Positions 44,686 through 53,098 of a stretch of DNA of 64,000 nt are shown here, piece by piece (position 1 is the stretch's first letter; each line of letters starts with the position of its first letter). This DNA comes from Thiosulfativibrio zosterae (GTDB lineage: Bacteria; Pseudomonadota; Gammaproteobacteria; Thiomicrospirales; Thiomicrospiraceae), in NCBI RefSeq assembly GCF_011398155.1, contig NZ_AP021888.1:1347501-1411500 (forward strand). Direction: 5' to 3'. Under the pieces are notes generated by a model. The model was given only the letters and a program-made list of their open reading frames with translations, did not search any database and had not been told where the DNA came from. Both the position numbers and the translations under genes were made by a program.

Positions 44686-46044
44686 ATGGCGCGGTTGAAA
44701 CTTTCGCACCAAGCGTGGAGCACTCAAACAGCTTTTATTTTAGCGGCCATAGGTTCGGCGGTGGGATTAGGTAACCTATGGAAGTTTCCCTATATTACCG
44801 GTGAAAATGGTGGCGGGGCTTTTGTTTTGGTCTATCTTGGCTGCATTGTTTTAATTGGGTTGCCCATTTTAATCGCTGAACTTACCCTAGGGCGATCTGG
44901 GCAAGCCAGTCCGCCTCAAGCAATGGCTATTTTAGCGCAAGAAGCCAAAGCCTCTAAATCTTGGGTTTTTTTAGGGGTTAATGGTGTATTGGGTGGACTG
45001 TTTATTTTGTCATTTTATACCGTGATTGCCGGATGGGGTTTATCGTATTTTTTTGACAGTCTTTCGGGTCAATTTATCGCGATGGATGCTGATGCCGCAG
45101 GGGTTAATTTTGATGCGTTGGTTTCGAGCAGTGGACAGTTAATTTTTTGGCATTCTGTGGTCATGATCATTACGGTGTGGATTGTTTCTAAGGGCGTTAA
45201 AAGCGGACTCGAAAAAGCCATCAATTTAATGATGCCCGGCTTGTTTATTATTTTGGCGATTTTGCTAGGTTATGCCACCACAACCGGCGCTTTTAGCGAA
45301 AGTTTTCACTTTTTGTTTGATCCTGATTTTTCTAAACTGACATGGAATTCGGTTTTGATTGCATTGGGTCATGCCTTTTTTACCCTCAGTTTAGGGTTTG
45401 GCACCATGATGGTTTATGGTTCTTATATTCCAGCTCAATATTCAATTGTGCGTGCGGCTTTATGGATAGTGGTTGCGGATACGGTCATTGCTTTAGTGGC
45501 AGGCCTGGTTATTTTTTCGATTGTTTTTGGCAATAATTTGGCGGCAGGTTCGGGGCCAGGTTTACTTTTTCAAACCTTGCCAATTGCCTTTGGGCAAATG
45601 TCTGGCGGATGGATATTTGGCACTCTGTTTTTTGGTATGGTGGTTTTAGCGGCCTTGAGCTCATCAATTTCCATGATTGAACCAGGCATCAGTTGGCTTG
45701 AGCAAAATTGGGGATATAGTAGACAAAAGGCGGCGTGGAGTTTGGGTCTAGCGACTTGGGCATTAGGCCTAGGCACTGTTTGGTCATTTAATTGGCTGAG
45801 TGACATGCACTGGATTGGACAGCGCAACTTTTTTGAATCGCTCGACTTTTTAACCGCCAATGTCATGTTGCCTTTGGGTGGATTATTTACCGCTTTGTTT
45901 GTGGGTTGGGTTTGGTCTCAGACAAGACGCAACCAAGAAATTGAGCTGTCCAATCCAATGCAAAAAATCTTTAGCATAACCATTAGATGGGTTGCGCCGA
46001 TACTGGTCGCCTTAGTCTTTGTTGCTAATCTTATACAGTCATAA
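44686..46044 (+). CDS. Sodium-dependent transporter, NSS/SNF family
   Basis: Sodium-coupled symporter, probably for an amino acid or other small amine. 452 residues, 11-12 TM helices, a LeuT fold. TM1 unwound region AAIGSAVGLGNLWKFPYITGENGGGAF is the family signature (given in part: SAVGLGNLWKFPY). An incomplete palindrome copy lies in VAGLVIFS. GAGG precedes the ATG, and a terminator follows. Substrate not determinable from sequence. Confidence 0.93.
   Translation: MARLKLSHQAWSTQTAFILAAIGSAVGLGNLWKFPYITGENGGGAFVLVYLGCIVLIGLPILIAELTLGRSGQASPPQAMAILAQEAKASKSWVFLGVNGVLGGLFILSFYTVIAGWGLSYFFDSLSGQFIAMDADAAGVNFDALVSSSGQLIFWHSVVMIITVWIVSKGVKSGLEKAINLMMPGLFIILAILLGYATTTGAFSESFHFLFDPDFSKLTWNSVLIALGHAFFTLSLGFGTMMVYGSYIPAQYSIVRAALWIVVADTVIALVAGLVIFSIVFGNNLAAGSGPGLLFQTLPIAFGQMSGGWIFGTLFFGMVVLAALSSSISMIEPGISWLEQNWGYSRQKAAWSLGLATWALGLGTVWSFNWLSDMHWIGQRNFFESLDFLTANVMLPLGGLFTALFVGWVWSQTRRNQEIELSNPMQKIFSITIRWVAPILVALVFVANLIQS
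45500..45509. repeat. Near-complete palindrome CAGGCCTGGT in the NSS gene
   Basis: Lacks the leading AC; read as AGLV and followed by TATTTTTT on the coding strand. Confidence 0.6.
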
Positions 46045-46061
46045 CATGATTTTCTAGACAT

Positions 46062-46090
46062 AAAAAAACCGAGCAGTCCTCGGTTTTTTT
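46062..46090. terminator. Intrinsic terminator between the NSS and cNMP-binding genes
   Basis: Stem AACCGAG/CTCGGTT with loop CAGTC and long A- and T-runs on either side; likely bidirectional for the two convergent genes. Confidence 0.9.
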
Positions 46091-46111
46091 ATGGAATTTG
46101 CTATTTGCCAA

Positions 46112-46594
46112 TTAGGTCATGTATTCATTTTTGACCATGCGTTGCATATCCATGTTTTCTTGCAGCATTCTGCGTTGCAATTGGTGCGAGAAGCGCAGAA
46201 TTGAACGCATAACATTAAAGACAACTTTGGGGTGAGCGTCTAGCAAGCCTTCAAAGTCTTCTCTAGATAACACTAACACTTTAGAGGATTTACGCGCTTT
46301 AATTCGCATAGTGTGCGCATTACCATCAATAAAGCTCAACTCGCCAATCATGGCACCTTCTTTAAGCACATTAATGCTAACGCTGTTGTTAGGCCCCAAT
46401 ACCTTAATGATTTCTAATTTGCCTTCTATCAATAGGTAGAGGTTACCATCAACTGTATCTGGCTCAAATAAGACATCATCTAGCTCTAACGAGCGGTATT
46501 TGACGATTTCTGAAAGAATTTCACATTCAGCAATGGAAAGGTCGGTTCCTAATACGGACTCTGAAATGAGTTTTGCTTCGGCTTGTTTTGCCAT
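46112..46594 (-). CDS. Cyclic-nucleotide-binding domain protein without a DNA-binding domain
   Basis: 160 residues from ATG 46594. One cNMP-binding domain (about 20-140): beta-roll signature VDGNLYLLIEGKLEII and phosphate-binding-cassette-like GAMIGELSFIDGNAHTMRIKA. It ends in a helix (FNVMRSILRFSHQLQRRM) and has no CRP-type helix-turn-helix. The cassette has MRIKA in place of the usual RxA arrangement, so nucleotide binding is uncertain. Probably a regulatory module acting on a partner. Last gene of the yffB-dapE strand group. Confidence 0.85.
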   Translation of the reverse strand: MAKQAEAKLISESVLGTDLSIAECEILSEIVKYRSLELDDVLFEPDTVDGNLYLLIEGKLEIIKVLGPNNSVSINVLKEGAMIGELSFIDGNAHTMRIKARKSSKVLVLSREDFEGLLDAHPKVVFNVMRSILRFSHQLQRRMLQENMDMQRMVKNEYMT

Positions 46595-46634
46595 ATCTAT
46601 CTGCCTTATAAAATTAAACCCAAAGATTGTACGC

Positions 46635-46850
46635 CTATTTATCCAGCCTTTCAACCGGGAAAAAGACATCCAAAAAGACGCTCATGCCCAATACAAACCC
46701 TAAAATAAGAACAAAAACAATCAATAACGAAAATGCTTGTTTATTTTGGATAAACTTTTCTTTCCACTCTTCATTCTTGAGGTGTGGCCAGATTAAGAAA
46801 ATAAACAATGCTAAGGCAAAAATTTGTAACAATATTAACCAAGTACTCAT
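46635..46850 (-). CDS. Small two-TM membrane protein
   Basis: 71 residues: TM1 about 4-20 (LILLQIFALALFIFLIW), a charged loop KNEEWKEKFIQNKQ, TM2 about 40-62. AAGGG precedes the ATG. It starts 9 bp after dapE, so it is probably in that operon. Family not recognised. Confidence 0.65.
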   Translation of the reverse strand: MSTWLILLQIFALALFIFLIWPHLKNEEWKEKFIQNKQAFSLLIVFVLILGFVLGMSVFLDVFFPVERLDK

Positions 46851-46859
46851 GCTAACCCT

Positions 46860-47996
46860 TTATTTTAGAAGCAGTAATTCAAGCGTGCGCTGATAAATTG
46901 CGGTGAGCTTTTCTAAGTCAGCAACGCTGACACATTCGTTCACCTTGTGAATCGTGGCATTGAGTGGCCCCATTTCAATAACCTGAGCACCGGTGGGCGC
47001 GATAAATCGACCGTCTGAAGTGCCACCAGCGGTAGAAAGGTTAGGTTCGTAGCCCATCTCAATTTTAATGGCTTTACGAATCGCTTGAATCAGCTCTCCT
47101 TCAGCAGGTGTAATAAAAGGTAAGCCTGATAAATTCCAGTCAATCTCATACGCAAAATGATATTGATCGAGAATTGCGTGAATCCCTTTTTTTAGACTTT
47201 CTGGGGTTTGTTCCGTTGAAAAACGGAAGTTAAATAACATTTCAACATCACCCGGAATAATATTGGTCGCGCCAGTTCCTGAGTTAATGTTTGAAATTTG
47301 AAAAGAGGTGGGCGGAAAGTATTGATTGCCCGCATCCCAGCGCACATTCACCATTTGCTCTAATGCGGGTGCAAGCCTATGAATGGGATTGTCAGCCAAC
47401 TCAGGATAGGCTATGTGCCCTTGAATCCCTTTAACAATCAATTTACCGTTTAATGAGCCGCGGCGACCATTTTTGATGGAGTCGCCTAATTTATCTGAGC
47501 TTGAAGGTTCGCCCACCAAACAATAATCTATTTTTTCTTGGCGCGCTTCTAAGGTCTCAATCACTTTAACCGTGCCATCAACCGCTGGACCTTCTTCATC
47601 ACTGGTAATTAAAAAGCCAATCGAGCCTTTTGCATTAGGATGCTCTGCTAAAAACTGTTTGGTTGCCACCATAAAGCAGGCAATTGAGCTTTTCATATCG
47701 GCCGCACCGCGGGCATACAGCATGCCATCATCCGCAATGGTGGCTGAAAAGGGCGGGTATTTCCAAGCAGACTCTTTGCCGGTGGGCACCACATCTGTGT
47801 GGCCTGCAAAAACCACTAATGGGCCATCACTTCCTCTTCTGGCCCATAAATTGTCAACCTCGCCGAATTTCATCGGTTCAATATTAAACCCCAGTGGAGA
47901 GAGATAATCGGCGATCAAAATTTGGCAGCCTTTATCGTGAGGCGTAACCGAGTCAATGGTGAGGAGTTGTTGGGCAAGCTGAATGGTTTCTGACAT
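46860..47996 (-). CDS. dapE: Succinyl-diaminopimelate desuccinylase
   Basis: Zinc metallohydrolase that removes succinate from N-succinyl-DAP in lysine and DAP synthesis. 378 residues, M20 fold. Metal ligands in [22 protein letters not shown] and [13 protein letters not shown]-terminal [12 protein letters not shown] and metal His near the end. It lies 11 bp after yffB, the same order as in E. coli, and dapD lies divergently at 48567. Confidence 0.97.
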   Translation of the reverse strand: MSETIQLAQQLLTIDSVTPHDKGCQILIADYLSPLGFNIEPMKFGEVDNLWARRGSDGPLVVFAGHTDVVPTGKESAWKYPPFSATIADDGMLYARGAADMKSSIACFMVATKQFLAEHPNAKGSIGFLITSDEEGPAVDGTVKVIETLEARQEKIDYCLVGEPSSSDKLGDSIKNGRRGSLNGKLIVKGIQGHIAYPELADNPIHRLAPALEQMVNVRWDAGNQYFPPTSFQISNINSGTGATNIIPGDVEMLFNFRFSTEQTPESLKKGIHAILDQYHFAYEIDWNLSGLPFITPAEGELIQAIRKAIKIEMGYEPNLSTAGGTSDGRFIAPTGAQVIEMGPLNATIHKVNECVSVADLEKLTAIYQRTLELLLLK

Positions 47997-48007
47997 GATG
48001 CGCTCTC

Positions 48008-48349
48008 TTAGGCCAATAAAGTTTGATACTGGGCTTCATTAAAGCCAAATATTACAAGGTTGTCGGAAAATAAGACCGGGCGTTTGATTAAAGTTGGATA
48101 CTCAACCAACAGTCCAAGATCTTGTTGCGATTTAACCGCTTGTGTTTGTTCTGCGGTTAGTGTTTTCCAAGCGGTGCTTTTGGGGTTTAAAACCGTTTCA
48201 AAAGGCACTAATTTTAACCAGGCCTGGATGTCTTTTTGAGTAAAATCGCCTTTTCTAAAGTCTATAAACTCATGGGCAATCTGATGTGTTTCTAGCCATT
48301 TTCTGGCTTTGCGAACGGTATCACAGTTGGGTATGCCGTATAAAATCAT
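48008..48349 (-). CDS. yffB: ArsC/Spx-family protein YffB
   Basis: 113 residues, thioredoxin-like ArsC fold. N-terminal [18 protein letters not shown] with a single cysteine, then [18 protein letters not shown] and the C-terminal LIKRPVLF. YffB-type proteins are thought to act on glutathione-linked thiols, not arsenate. Its middle carries an 11/12 palindrome copy encoding QAWL. Operon with dapE. Confidence 0.92.
   Translation of the reverse strand: MILYGIPNCDTVRKARKWLETHQIAHEFIDFRKGDFTQKDIQAWLKLVPFETVLNPKSTAWKTLTAEQTQAVKSQQDLGLLVEYPTLIKRPVLFSDNLVIFGFNEAQYQTLLA
48217..48227. repeat. Near-complete palindrome ACCAGGCCTGG in yffB
   Basis: One base short of the 12-mer. On the coding (minus) strand it is read Q-A-W-L, a third frame, and followed by TAAAATT. 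Confidence 0.65.
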
Positions 48350-48494
48350 ACTTTTCCTAATGTTTAGTTTTCTAATCTGCCAATTTTAAAGCATTTTAAG
48401 CAGGGATGATGGATTCAGTCTAAAAAAACTCCAAGAAATGGCTGGTTTATAAACATTTGCTGCGGATAAATTGAAGCTTTTGGGGCGCAATTTA

Positions 48495-48523
48495 TTCTCA
48501 GCTGGCGTTGGAGCGGGTATAAT
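48495..48523 (+). promoter_or_regulatory. Candidate sigma-70 promoter for dapD
   Basis: TTCTCA (48495-48500, 4 of 6) and a perfect TATAAT (48518-48523) with a 17-bp spacer, about 40 bp before the dapD start. Confidence 0.6.
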
Positions 48524-48566
48524 CTTGGCTTTATTTATTTTTGTGTTTATGTAAGAGAGTAGCATT

Positions 48567-49466
48567 ATGACCATCAAACGAATCGGGCATCGTTATAGAG
48601 ATTCTAAAACAGGCGTCACCTTGGATGTGTGGTTTCCACGCAGTAACAAAGAAATTGCGCGTAACTGTTTGGCTTTAAAAGCGGGCATCATTATGGGGGA
48701 ATTTGTCACGGTTGAAATCGCATCGGTTGATGAAGCTCCTAAGTCTGCAGAAGACGCTTATTTGCGCCTACATTTATTATCAGAGTGCGCCTATAAACCT
48801 CATCAACTTAATCTAGATGGCATGTTCGGTTTGTTGGCAAATGTTGCTTGGACCTCTGCGGGTCCAGTTTTGCCTGCAGAAGTGGAAAACCTGCGCGAAG
48901 CGATTGCCGGTGAAACGCATCATTTAAATGTCACCTCTATCGACAAATTCCCACGCATGACGGACTATGTAATCCCTGAAGGTGTGCGTATTGGTGATGC
49001 AGACCGTGTGCGTTTAGGCGCACATTTAGCGCCAGGCACCACGGTTATGCACGAAGGTTTCTGTAACTTTAATGCCGGTACTCTAGGAAACTCTATGGTC
49101 GAAGGGCGTATCAGCGCCGGTGTTGTGGTCGCAGAAAACTCTGATATTGGCGGTGGCGCATCGATTATGGGCACACTTTCTGGGGGCGGTAAGCAAGTGA
49201 TCTCTATGGGTCAAAGAAACCTATTGGGCGCAAATGCTGGCTTGGGGATTTCGTTGGGCGATGACTGTATTGTTGAATCAGGTCTTTATTTAACAGCGGG
49301 CACCAAAGTCCAAATGCCCGATGGTTCGATTGTTTCGGCACGCGATTTATCTGGGCAATCTAAATTATTGTTCAGACGCCATAGCCAAACGGGCGCAGTA
49401 CAAGCCATCGTCACTGACGGCACTTTGTGGGGTGGTTTAAACACCACTTTGCATAGTAATGATTGA
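48567..49466 (+). CDS. dapD: Tetrahydrodipicolinate N-succinyltransferase (long form)
   Basis: Succinylates tetrahydrodipicolinate, the step that commits lysine/DAP synthesis to the succinylase branch. 299 residues: N-terminal domain, then a left-handed beta helix of hexapeptide repeats (about 140-260; [28 protein letters not shown] in part, [26 protein letters not shown]). It is the longer, Pseudomonas-like form, not the E. coli form. Divergent from yffB-dapE, which encodes a later step of the same pathway. Confidence 0.94.
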   Translation: MTIKRIGHRYRDSKTGVTLDVWFPRSNKEIARNCLALKAGIIMGEFVTVEIASVDEAPKSAEDAYLRLHLLSECAYKPHQLNLDGMFGLLANVAWTSAGPVLPAEVENLREAIAGETHHLNVTSIDKFPRMTDYVIPEGVRIGDADRVRLGAHLAPGTTVMHEGFCNFNAGTLGNSMVEGRISAGVVVAENSDIGGGASIMGTLSGGGKQVISMGQRNLLGANAGLGISLGDDCIVESGLYLTAGTKVQMPDGSIVSARDLSGQSKLLFRRHSQTGAVQAIVTDGTLWGGLNTTLHSND

Positions 49467-49526
49467 TTAAAGGTCGCAAGCCGTTGAGTTAACGCTTTAG
49501 GTAACTCATTCTGCTGTAATCATCTT

Positions 49527-49563
49527 AACGCTCAGTCTTGCCTAGCAAGCTGAGCGTTTTTGT
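49527..49563 (+). terminator. Intrinsic terminator after dapD
   Basis: Two-part stem: AACGCTCAG/CTGAGCGTT outside and CTTGC/GCAAG inside, loop CTA, followed by T-rich sequence. Confidence 0.88.
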
Positions 49564-49591
49564 TTGTAGGACTTACTTTAAAGGAGCACAC

Positions 49592-49963
49592 ATGGCCAAA
49601 GTCATTGGATTCGATCATGTCAGTATTATTGTTAAAGACGCTGAAAAGTCGTTGAAGTTTTATCAAGATTTATTGGGCTTAAAACTTTTGGATAGACCTA
49701 ATTTAGGTTTTCCAGGTTATTGGTTAGATTTGTTGGCTGGGCAGAGTTTGCACATTATGGAATTAAGCAATCCCAACGAAAATACTCTGCGTCCAGAACA
49801 TGGCGGAAGAGATTATCATTTTGCGTTACGCGTGGATTCTATCGATGAGTATATAGAGGTTTTGGAAAATCAAAAGGCCATCTTTACCAAAAGTAAGTCA
49901 GGACGAAAAGCACTCTTTATCAAGGACTTAGATAACAATGCTTTTGAATTGTTTGCGGTTTAA
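49592..49963 (+). CDS. VOC-family protein (glyoxalase/dioxygenase superfamily)
   Basis: 123 residues from ATG 49592 (GGAG upstream; the in-frame region before it is the dapD terminator). Paired beta-alpha-beta-beta-beta units: FDHVSIIVKDAEKSLKFYQDLLGLKL and HFALRVDSIDEYIEVLE, ending FIKDLDNNAFELF. Metal-ligand candidates are His in FDHVS, His in DYHFAL and Glu in NAFEL. Small VOC proteins include lactoylglutathione lyases and resistance proteins; the substrate is unknown here. Confidence 0.88.
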   Translation: MAKVIGFDHVSIIVKDAEKSLKFYQDLLGLKLLDRPNLGFPGYWLDLLAGQSLHIMELSNPNENTLRPEHGGRDYHFALRVDSIDEYIEVLENQKAIFTKSKSGRKALFIKDLDNNAFELFAV

Positions 49964-49976
49964 TCTTATATACAAA

Positions 49977-50000
49977 AAACCCAGCATGAGTGCTGGGTTT
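49977..50000. terminator. Intrinsic terminator between the VOC and rhodanese genes
   Basis: Stem AAACCCAGCA/TGCTGGGTTT with loop TGAG; suits both convergent genes. Confidence 0.85.
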
Positions 50001-50020
50001 AAGTGATAAGTTTTTACTAA

Positions 50021-50626
50021 TTAGTACTTAACACCGTAAGTTTTGAAATAAACTTTATCGGCTTCAATATTGTAAGTCCACTCAGCCCCAGAATGTTTCC
50101 AGCCACTGTGTGCACGGTAGCCTTTCAAATCACCGTCTTTGTTTTTGCCGCCTTCAAAACCATCAGTCATCACATACACATTTTTATAACCATATTGGTC
50201 CATTAGTTTTGCCACTGGCGCAGCACGAGTTGCCCCTGAGCGACACATAATGACATAAGTGGTTTTTTCATCTGCACCTAAGTCTGCAATTTTGTCTTCA
50301 AATTGTGAAATCCACTGTGGATTAGGGGCTGGCATATAACGAGGCTTGTTTTGTTTGGTATCCATTTGTGAATAATCAAACATCACGGCCGGTATCATGA
50401 TTTGAGCTGCTTTGGTATAGCCAACAAACTGCCATTCTTCAGGCGTACGAACATCCACTAAAATAACGGAAGGATCTTTGGCCATCATGGCTTGGGTTTC
50501 TTTAGCATCTACATAAAGCCCTTGCGGAGATTGACGCGTTGGGTCTTTAGGTACGGGTGAAGCGTGACTGAAAGAAACTACACTCAAAAGTGTGGCTGCA
50601 GCAATTAATTTTAAAGAATGTTGCAT
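50021..50626 (-). CDS. Periplasmic rhodanese-domain protein
   Basis: 201 residues with a signal peptide (about 1-22, cleaved after SHA). One rhodanese domain (about 45-165) with VDVRTPEEWQFVGY and the active-site loop MCRSGATRAAP (Cys within CRSGATR). It would carry persulfide sulfur in the periplasm, in keeping with a sulfur-oxidising lifestyle. The C-terminal 35 residues (SGWKHSGAEWTYNIEADK) extend beyond the domain. Confidence 0.88.
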   Translation of the reverse strand: MQHSLKLIAAATLLSVVSFSHASPVPKDPTRQSPQGLYVDAKETQAMMAKDPSVILVDVRTPEEWQFVGYTKAAQIMIPAVMFDYSQMDTKQNKPRYMPAPNPQWISQFEDKIADLGADEKTTYVIMCRSGATRAAPVAKLMDQYGYKNVYVMTDGFEGGKNKDGDLKGYRAHSGWKHSGAEWTYNIEADKVYFKTYGVKY

Positions 50627-50769
50627 TGATAATATCCCTATAGAGTTTAATAATCATTATTTCGGGCTCATTATCCTCAATTATATTAGAATATCCTAAT
50701 ACATTGTGCTTATGATCTTATCTAAAGATAATTTATGGCGTTCAGTTTATTTTGAAAAAGGAAACAATC

Positions 50770-51324
50770 ATGTCATCTGAAAACTTTAAAATTCAAGATA
50801 TCAGTCCAGAGCAATATCGCAAAAAATCACGCAACGCAACCCTCATTATTATGGGCATTTTTCTTGTCATAGGCTTTGCGATGGCCGTGTCTTTTGTGAA
50901 CTGGTGGGGCGAATATACCCACAATCAATTGGTCTTAAATTTTATGGGCGCACTGGTGGGATTGGCCATTACGGCGATCATCGTCAAAACTTTTTTTATT
51001 AAACAACCTTGGATGGCCGAAGCAATGTATGGTGTGCGTCTTAAGCGTCATCTCATGATGGTTACTAATAAATTGCGCCCCGTTCAAGAAGCGGCAGAAA
51101 GCGGGGATGAGAACGCCATGAAGATTATGCGCTTTTATCATTTAGGGTTGACTCAAATGCATAAGTTTGAAAATAATCATACGGCTTTATTGGACATGGC
51201 CGCTGAAAAACAAACGCTAGAAAATCGTCTCATTGAGCACCAAATTGACCTAAACCAAATTGAGCTCAATCCAGAAATACTTGAACCTTATCAATATTCA
51301 GACAAACAATCAGATTCAGATTAA
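50770..51324 (+). CDS. DUF3087-family membrane protein
   Basis: 184 residues from ATG 50770 (AAAAGG upstream). Two TM helices (about 22-42 and 55-75), then a cytoplasmic part with the family-typical QPWMAEAMYGVRLKRHLMMVTNKL and MRFYHLGLTQMHKFENN. Function of DUF3087 unknown. Convergent with the following gene, overlapping by 4 bp. Confidence 0.8.
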   Translation: MSSENFKIQDISPEQYRKKSRNATLIIMGIFLVIGFAMAVSFVNWWGEYTHNQLVLNFMGALVGLAITAIIVKTFFIKQPWMAEAMYGVRLKRHLMMVTNKLRPVQEAAESGDENAMKIMRFYHLGLTQMHKFENNHTALLDMAAEKQTLENRLIEHQIDLNQIELNPEILEPYQYSDKQSDSD

Positions 51325-51764
51325 GAGTCGGGTTTTGTGTTTTCAAACAGGCTTTTATATTGTTTCATCACATTGAAAGCCGAGGTTTTAAAACGCACCG
51401 ATACCTTTTGAATGGCCTCTTGCTTGGGTAAGCCGCTATCCATTAGCTGTTGCACTGCTTGAGCAATCGTGTCGTTATTGATTGCCGTATTCATTTGCGT
51501 ATTTGGCTTTTGAAAAAACGCGGCCAGTAATTGTTGGTTTTTTTGGCTTTCGTCAAGTGCCAAGATAATTTGTTTCGCATAGTAGGGCAATACATTGTCT
51601 GGCAAAAGGCGGTGCTTTAATAATAAGGTCGCAATTCGAAAACTGTCGGTGTCAAACTCCACCACACCATTTTGCCAGCCTTTAATGAGTTCAGCGTGCT
51701 GACTCTTTAATTTTGTTTTTTCAATGGGATTCAGCGGGGTTAAATCAGTTGTTAATTCAATCAT
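51321..51764 (-). CDS. Hypothetical soluble protein
   Basis: 147 residues, no signal peptide or membrane segment, mainly helical. I do not recognise the family. The C-terminal part MDSGLPKQEAIQKVSVRF is reminiscent of small helical DNA- or RNA-binding segments, but this is weak. It starts 8 bp after the porin gene on the same strand. Confidence 0.65.
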   Translation of the reverse strand: MIELTTDLTPLNPIEKTKLKSQHAELIKGWQNGVVEFDTDSFRIATLLLKHRLLPDNVLPYYAKQIILALDESQKNQQLLAAFFQKPNTQMNTAINNDTIAQAVQQLMDSGLPKQEAIQKVSVRFKTSAFNVMKQYKSLFENTKPDS

Positions 51765-51772
51765 AATCTCAA

Positions 51773-53098
51773 TTAAAACTCGTAGCGTAAAGAGGCGGTT
51801 GAATAGGCATTATCGTATCTGGGGTTAGAGCAATCTCTATCGTCATAACTTAAGCGAAGTTTAAGTTGCTTAGAAAGATTTGCACTATAAATGAAACCCC
51901 AAATACGCATATCGGTATTTAGCAAAATTTTATCAGGTGTTTGCGTTTGAATATAGCTTACCACAAGGGTTTGCTTAAGGTTTTTTGGGTAATAAAATGG
52001 CAGCTTAACCGCTAACTTTCCAGCTTGAGTGCCTGCAACCGCAGACGCTACCTGTCCCTCTGGGTTTAAAAAAGGGATACCGACAAATTCTGGATATCCA
52101 CCCCAGTTACCAAATGCGGTGACTGTGTTTTCGTTGCCAGTATAGTGATTATATGCGGCAGAAAAAGTAATTTCTTTTGGTAAATATGTCAGATTGGCTT
52201 TTACACCAAAGAGTTCATAGTCGGCATTTAAATGTTTTGTTTCTAAAAAGTTTTTAAATTTACCAACAGCCGATACTTGATAAATTTGGGCTTGTATGGA
52301 AGCTTTAAAGGTTTCATTAAGCGTAAGTTTTAATTGCCCATCTGCATACCAAGTATTAAGCGTATCAACACCCAAATAATTCCATATTTGCAATGAATGG
52401 GTTTTGTCATATTGCCACCCCAGCATCCAAACCCCGTTGTGACCCACAACCGTTGATAAGTCAAGAATGTCACTGTTATCGGCATCAACTTGCCCCTGAG
52501 CATCCAAAGCCAATGAGGTATAAGCTTGCTGCGACATGCTTTTGAAATCTGAGAAACTCACCAAACTATCAAGGCCAGTCATCTTTTCTACATAAGAAAT
52601 GGTTAGGCGTTGATTGTCAAAAGACTCATTGCTAAAGGTATAAGCTTGATAAAGGTTAGGGATAATTCGGTAATCGTAGGTTTCTATTAGCGGTGAAGAT
52701 ATTTCTTGGCGTCCCAAAATAAGCTCATTGTGATTTTTTTGATAGATCAACTGAGCTTCACCCAAAACTGAAAAAGGTTTTTTATCAATATCAAACATAT
52801 ACAAATCGGTTTCTTTGGCATTTTGGCTAGCCAATCCCAAATCCGTGGCGGTATAGCCCGCCAATTTGATTTTAAAGTCAGAAATTATCCCCGTTTCAAC
52901 GCCTAATTTACCGCCGAAACCTGGTGTTAATTGGTCTAATCGACCACCTTTTTTGTCGTCATAAACCACCATGGATTTTGCAAAACCATAAACTTGAGAT
53001 TGGCTGATTGCATCGATAAAGGTTTGTGCATAAAGAGCCGGGGCGCTCAATAAACCAATACAAAATAAGCTGACTTTTGAGGTTTTAACCACTAACAA
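51773..53098 (-). CDS. Outer-membrane porin-like beta-barrel protein
   Basis: 441 residues with a signal peptide (cleaved after LYA, about residue 24). The mature protein is built of alternating amphipathic strands and ends in aromatic YEF, the outer-membrane insertion signal. Features such as ELILGRQEISSPLIETYDYRIIPN resemble OprD-type channels. Substrate unknown. Its 5' end overlaps the preceding GGDEF gene by 14 bp. Confidence 0.75.
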   Translation of the reverse strand: MLVVKTSKVSLFCIGLLSAPALYAQTFIDAISQSQVYGFAKSMVVYDDKKGGRLDQLTPGFGGKLGVETGIISDFKIKLAGYTATDLGLASQNAKETDLYMFDIDKKPFSVLGEAQLIYQKNHNELILGRQEISSPLIETYDYRIIPNLYQAYTFSNESFDNQRLTISYVEKMTGLDSLVSFSDFKSMSQQAYTSLALDAQGQVDADNSDILDLSTVVGHNGVWMLGWQYDKTHSLQIWNYLGVDTLNTWYADGQLKLTLNETFKASIQAQIYQVSAVGKFKNFLETKHLNADYELFGVKANLTYLPKEITFSAAYNHYTGNENTVTAFGNWGGYPEFVGIPFLNPEGQVASAVAGTQAGKLAVKLPFYYPKNLKQTLVVSYIQTQTPDKILLNTDMRIWGFIYSANLSKQLKLRLSYDDRDCSNPRYDNAYSTASLRYEF

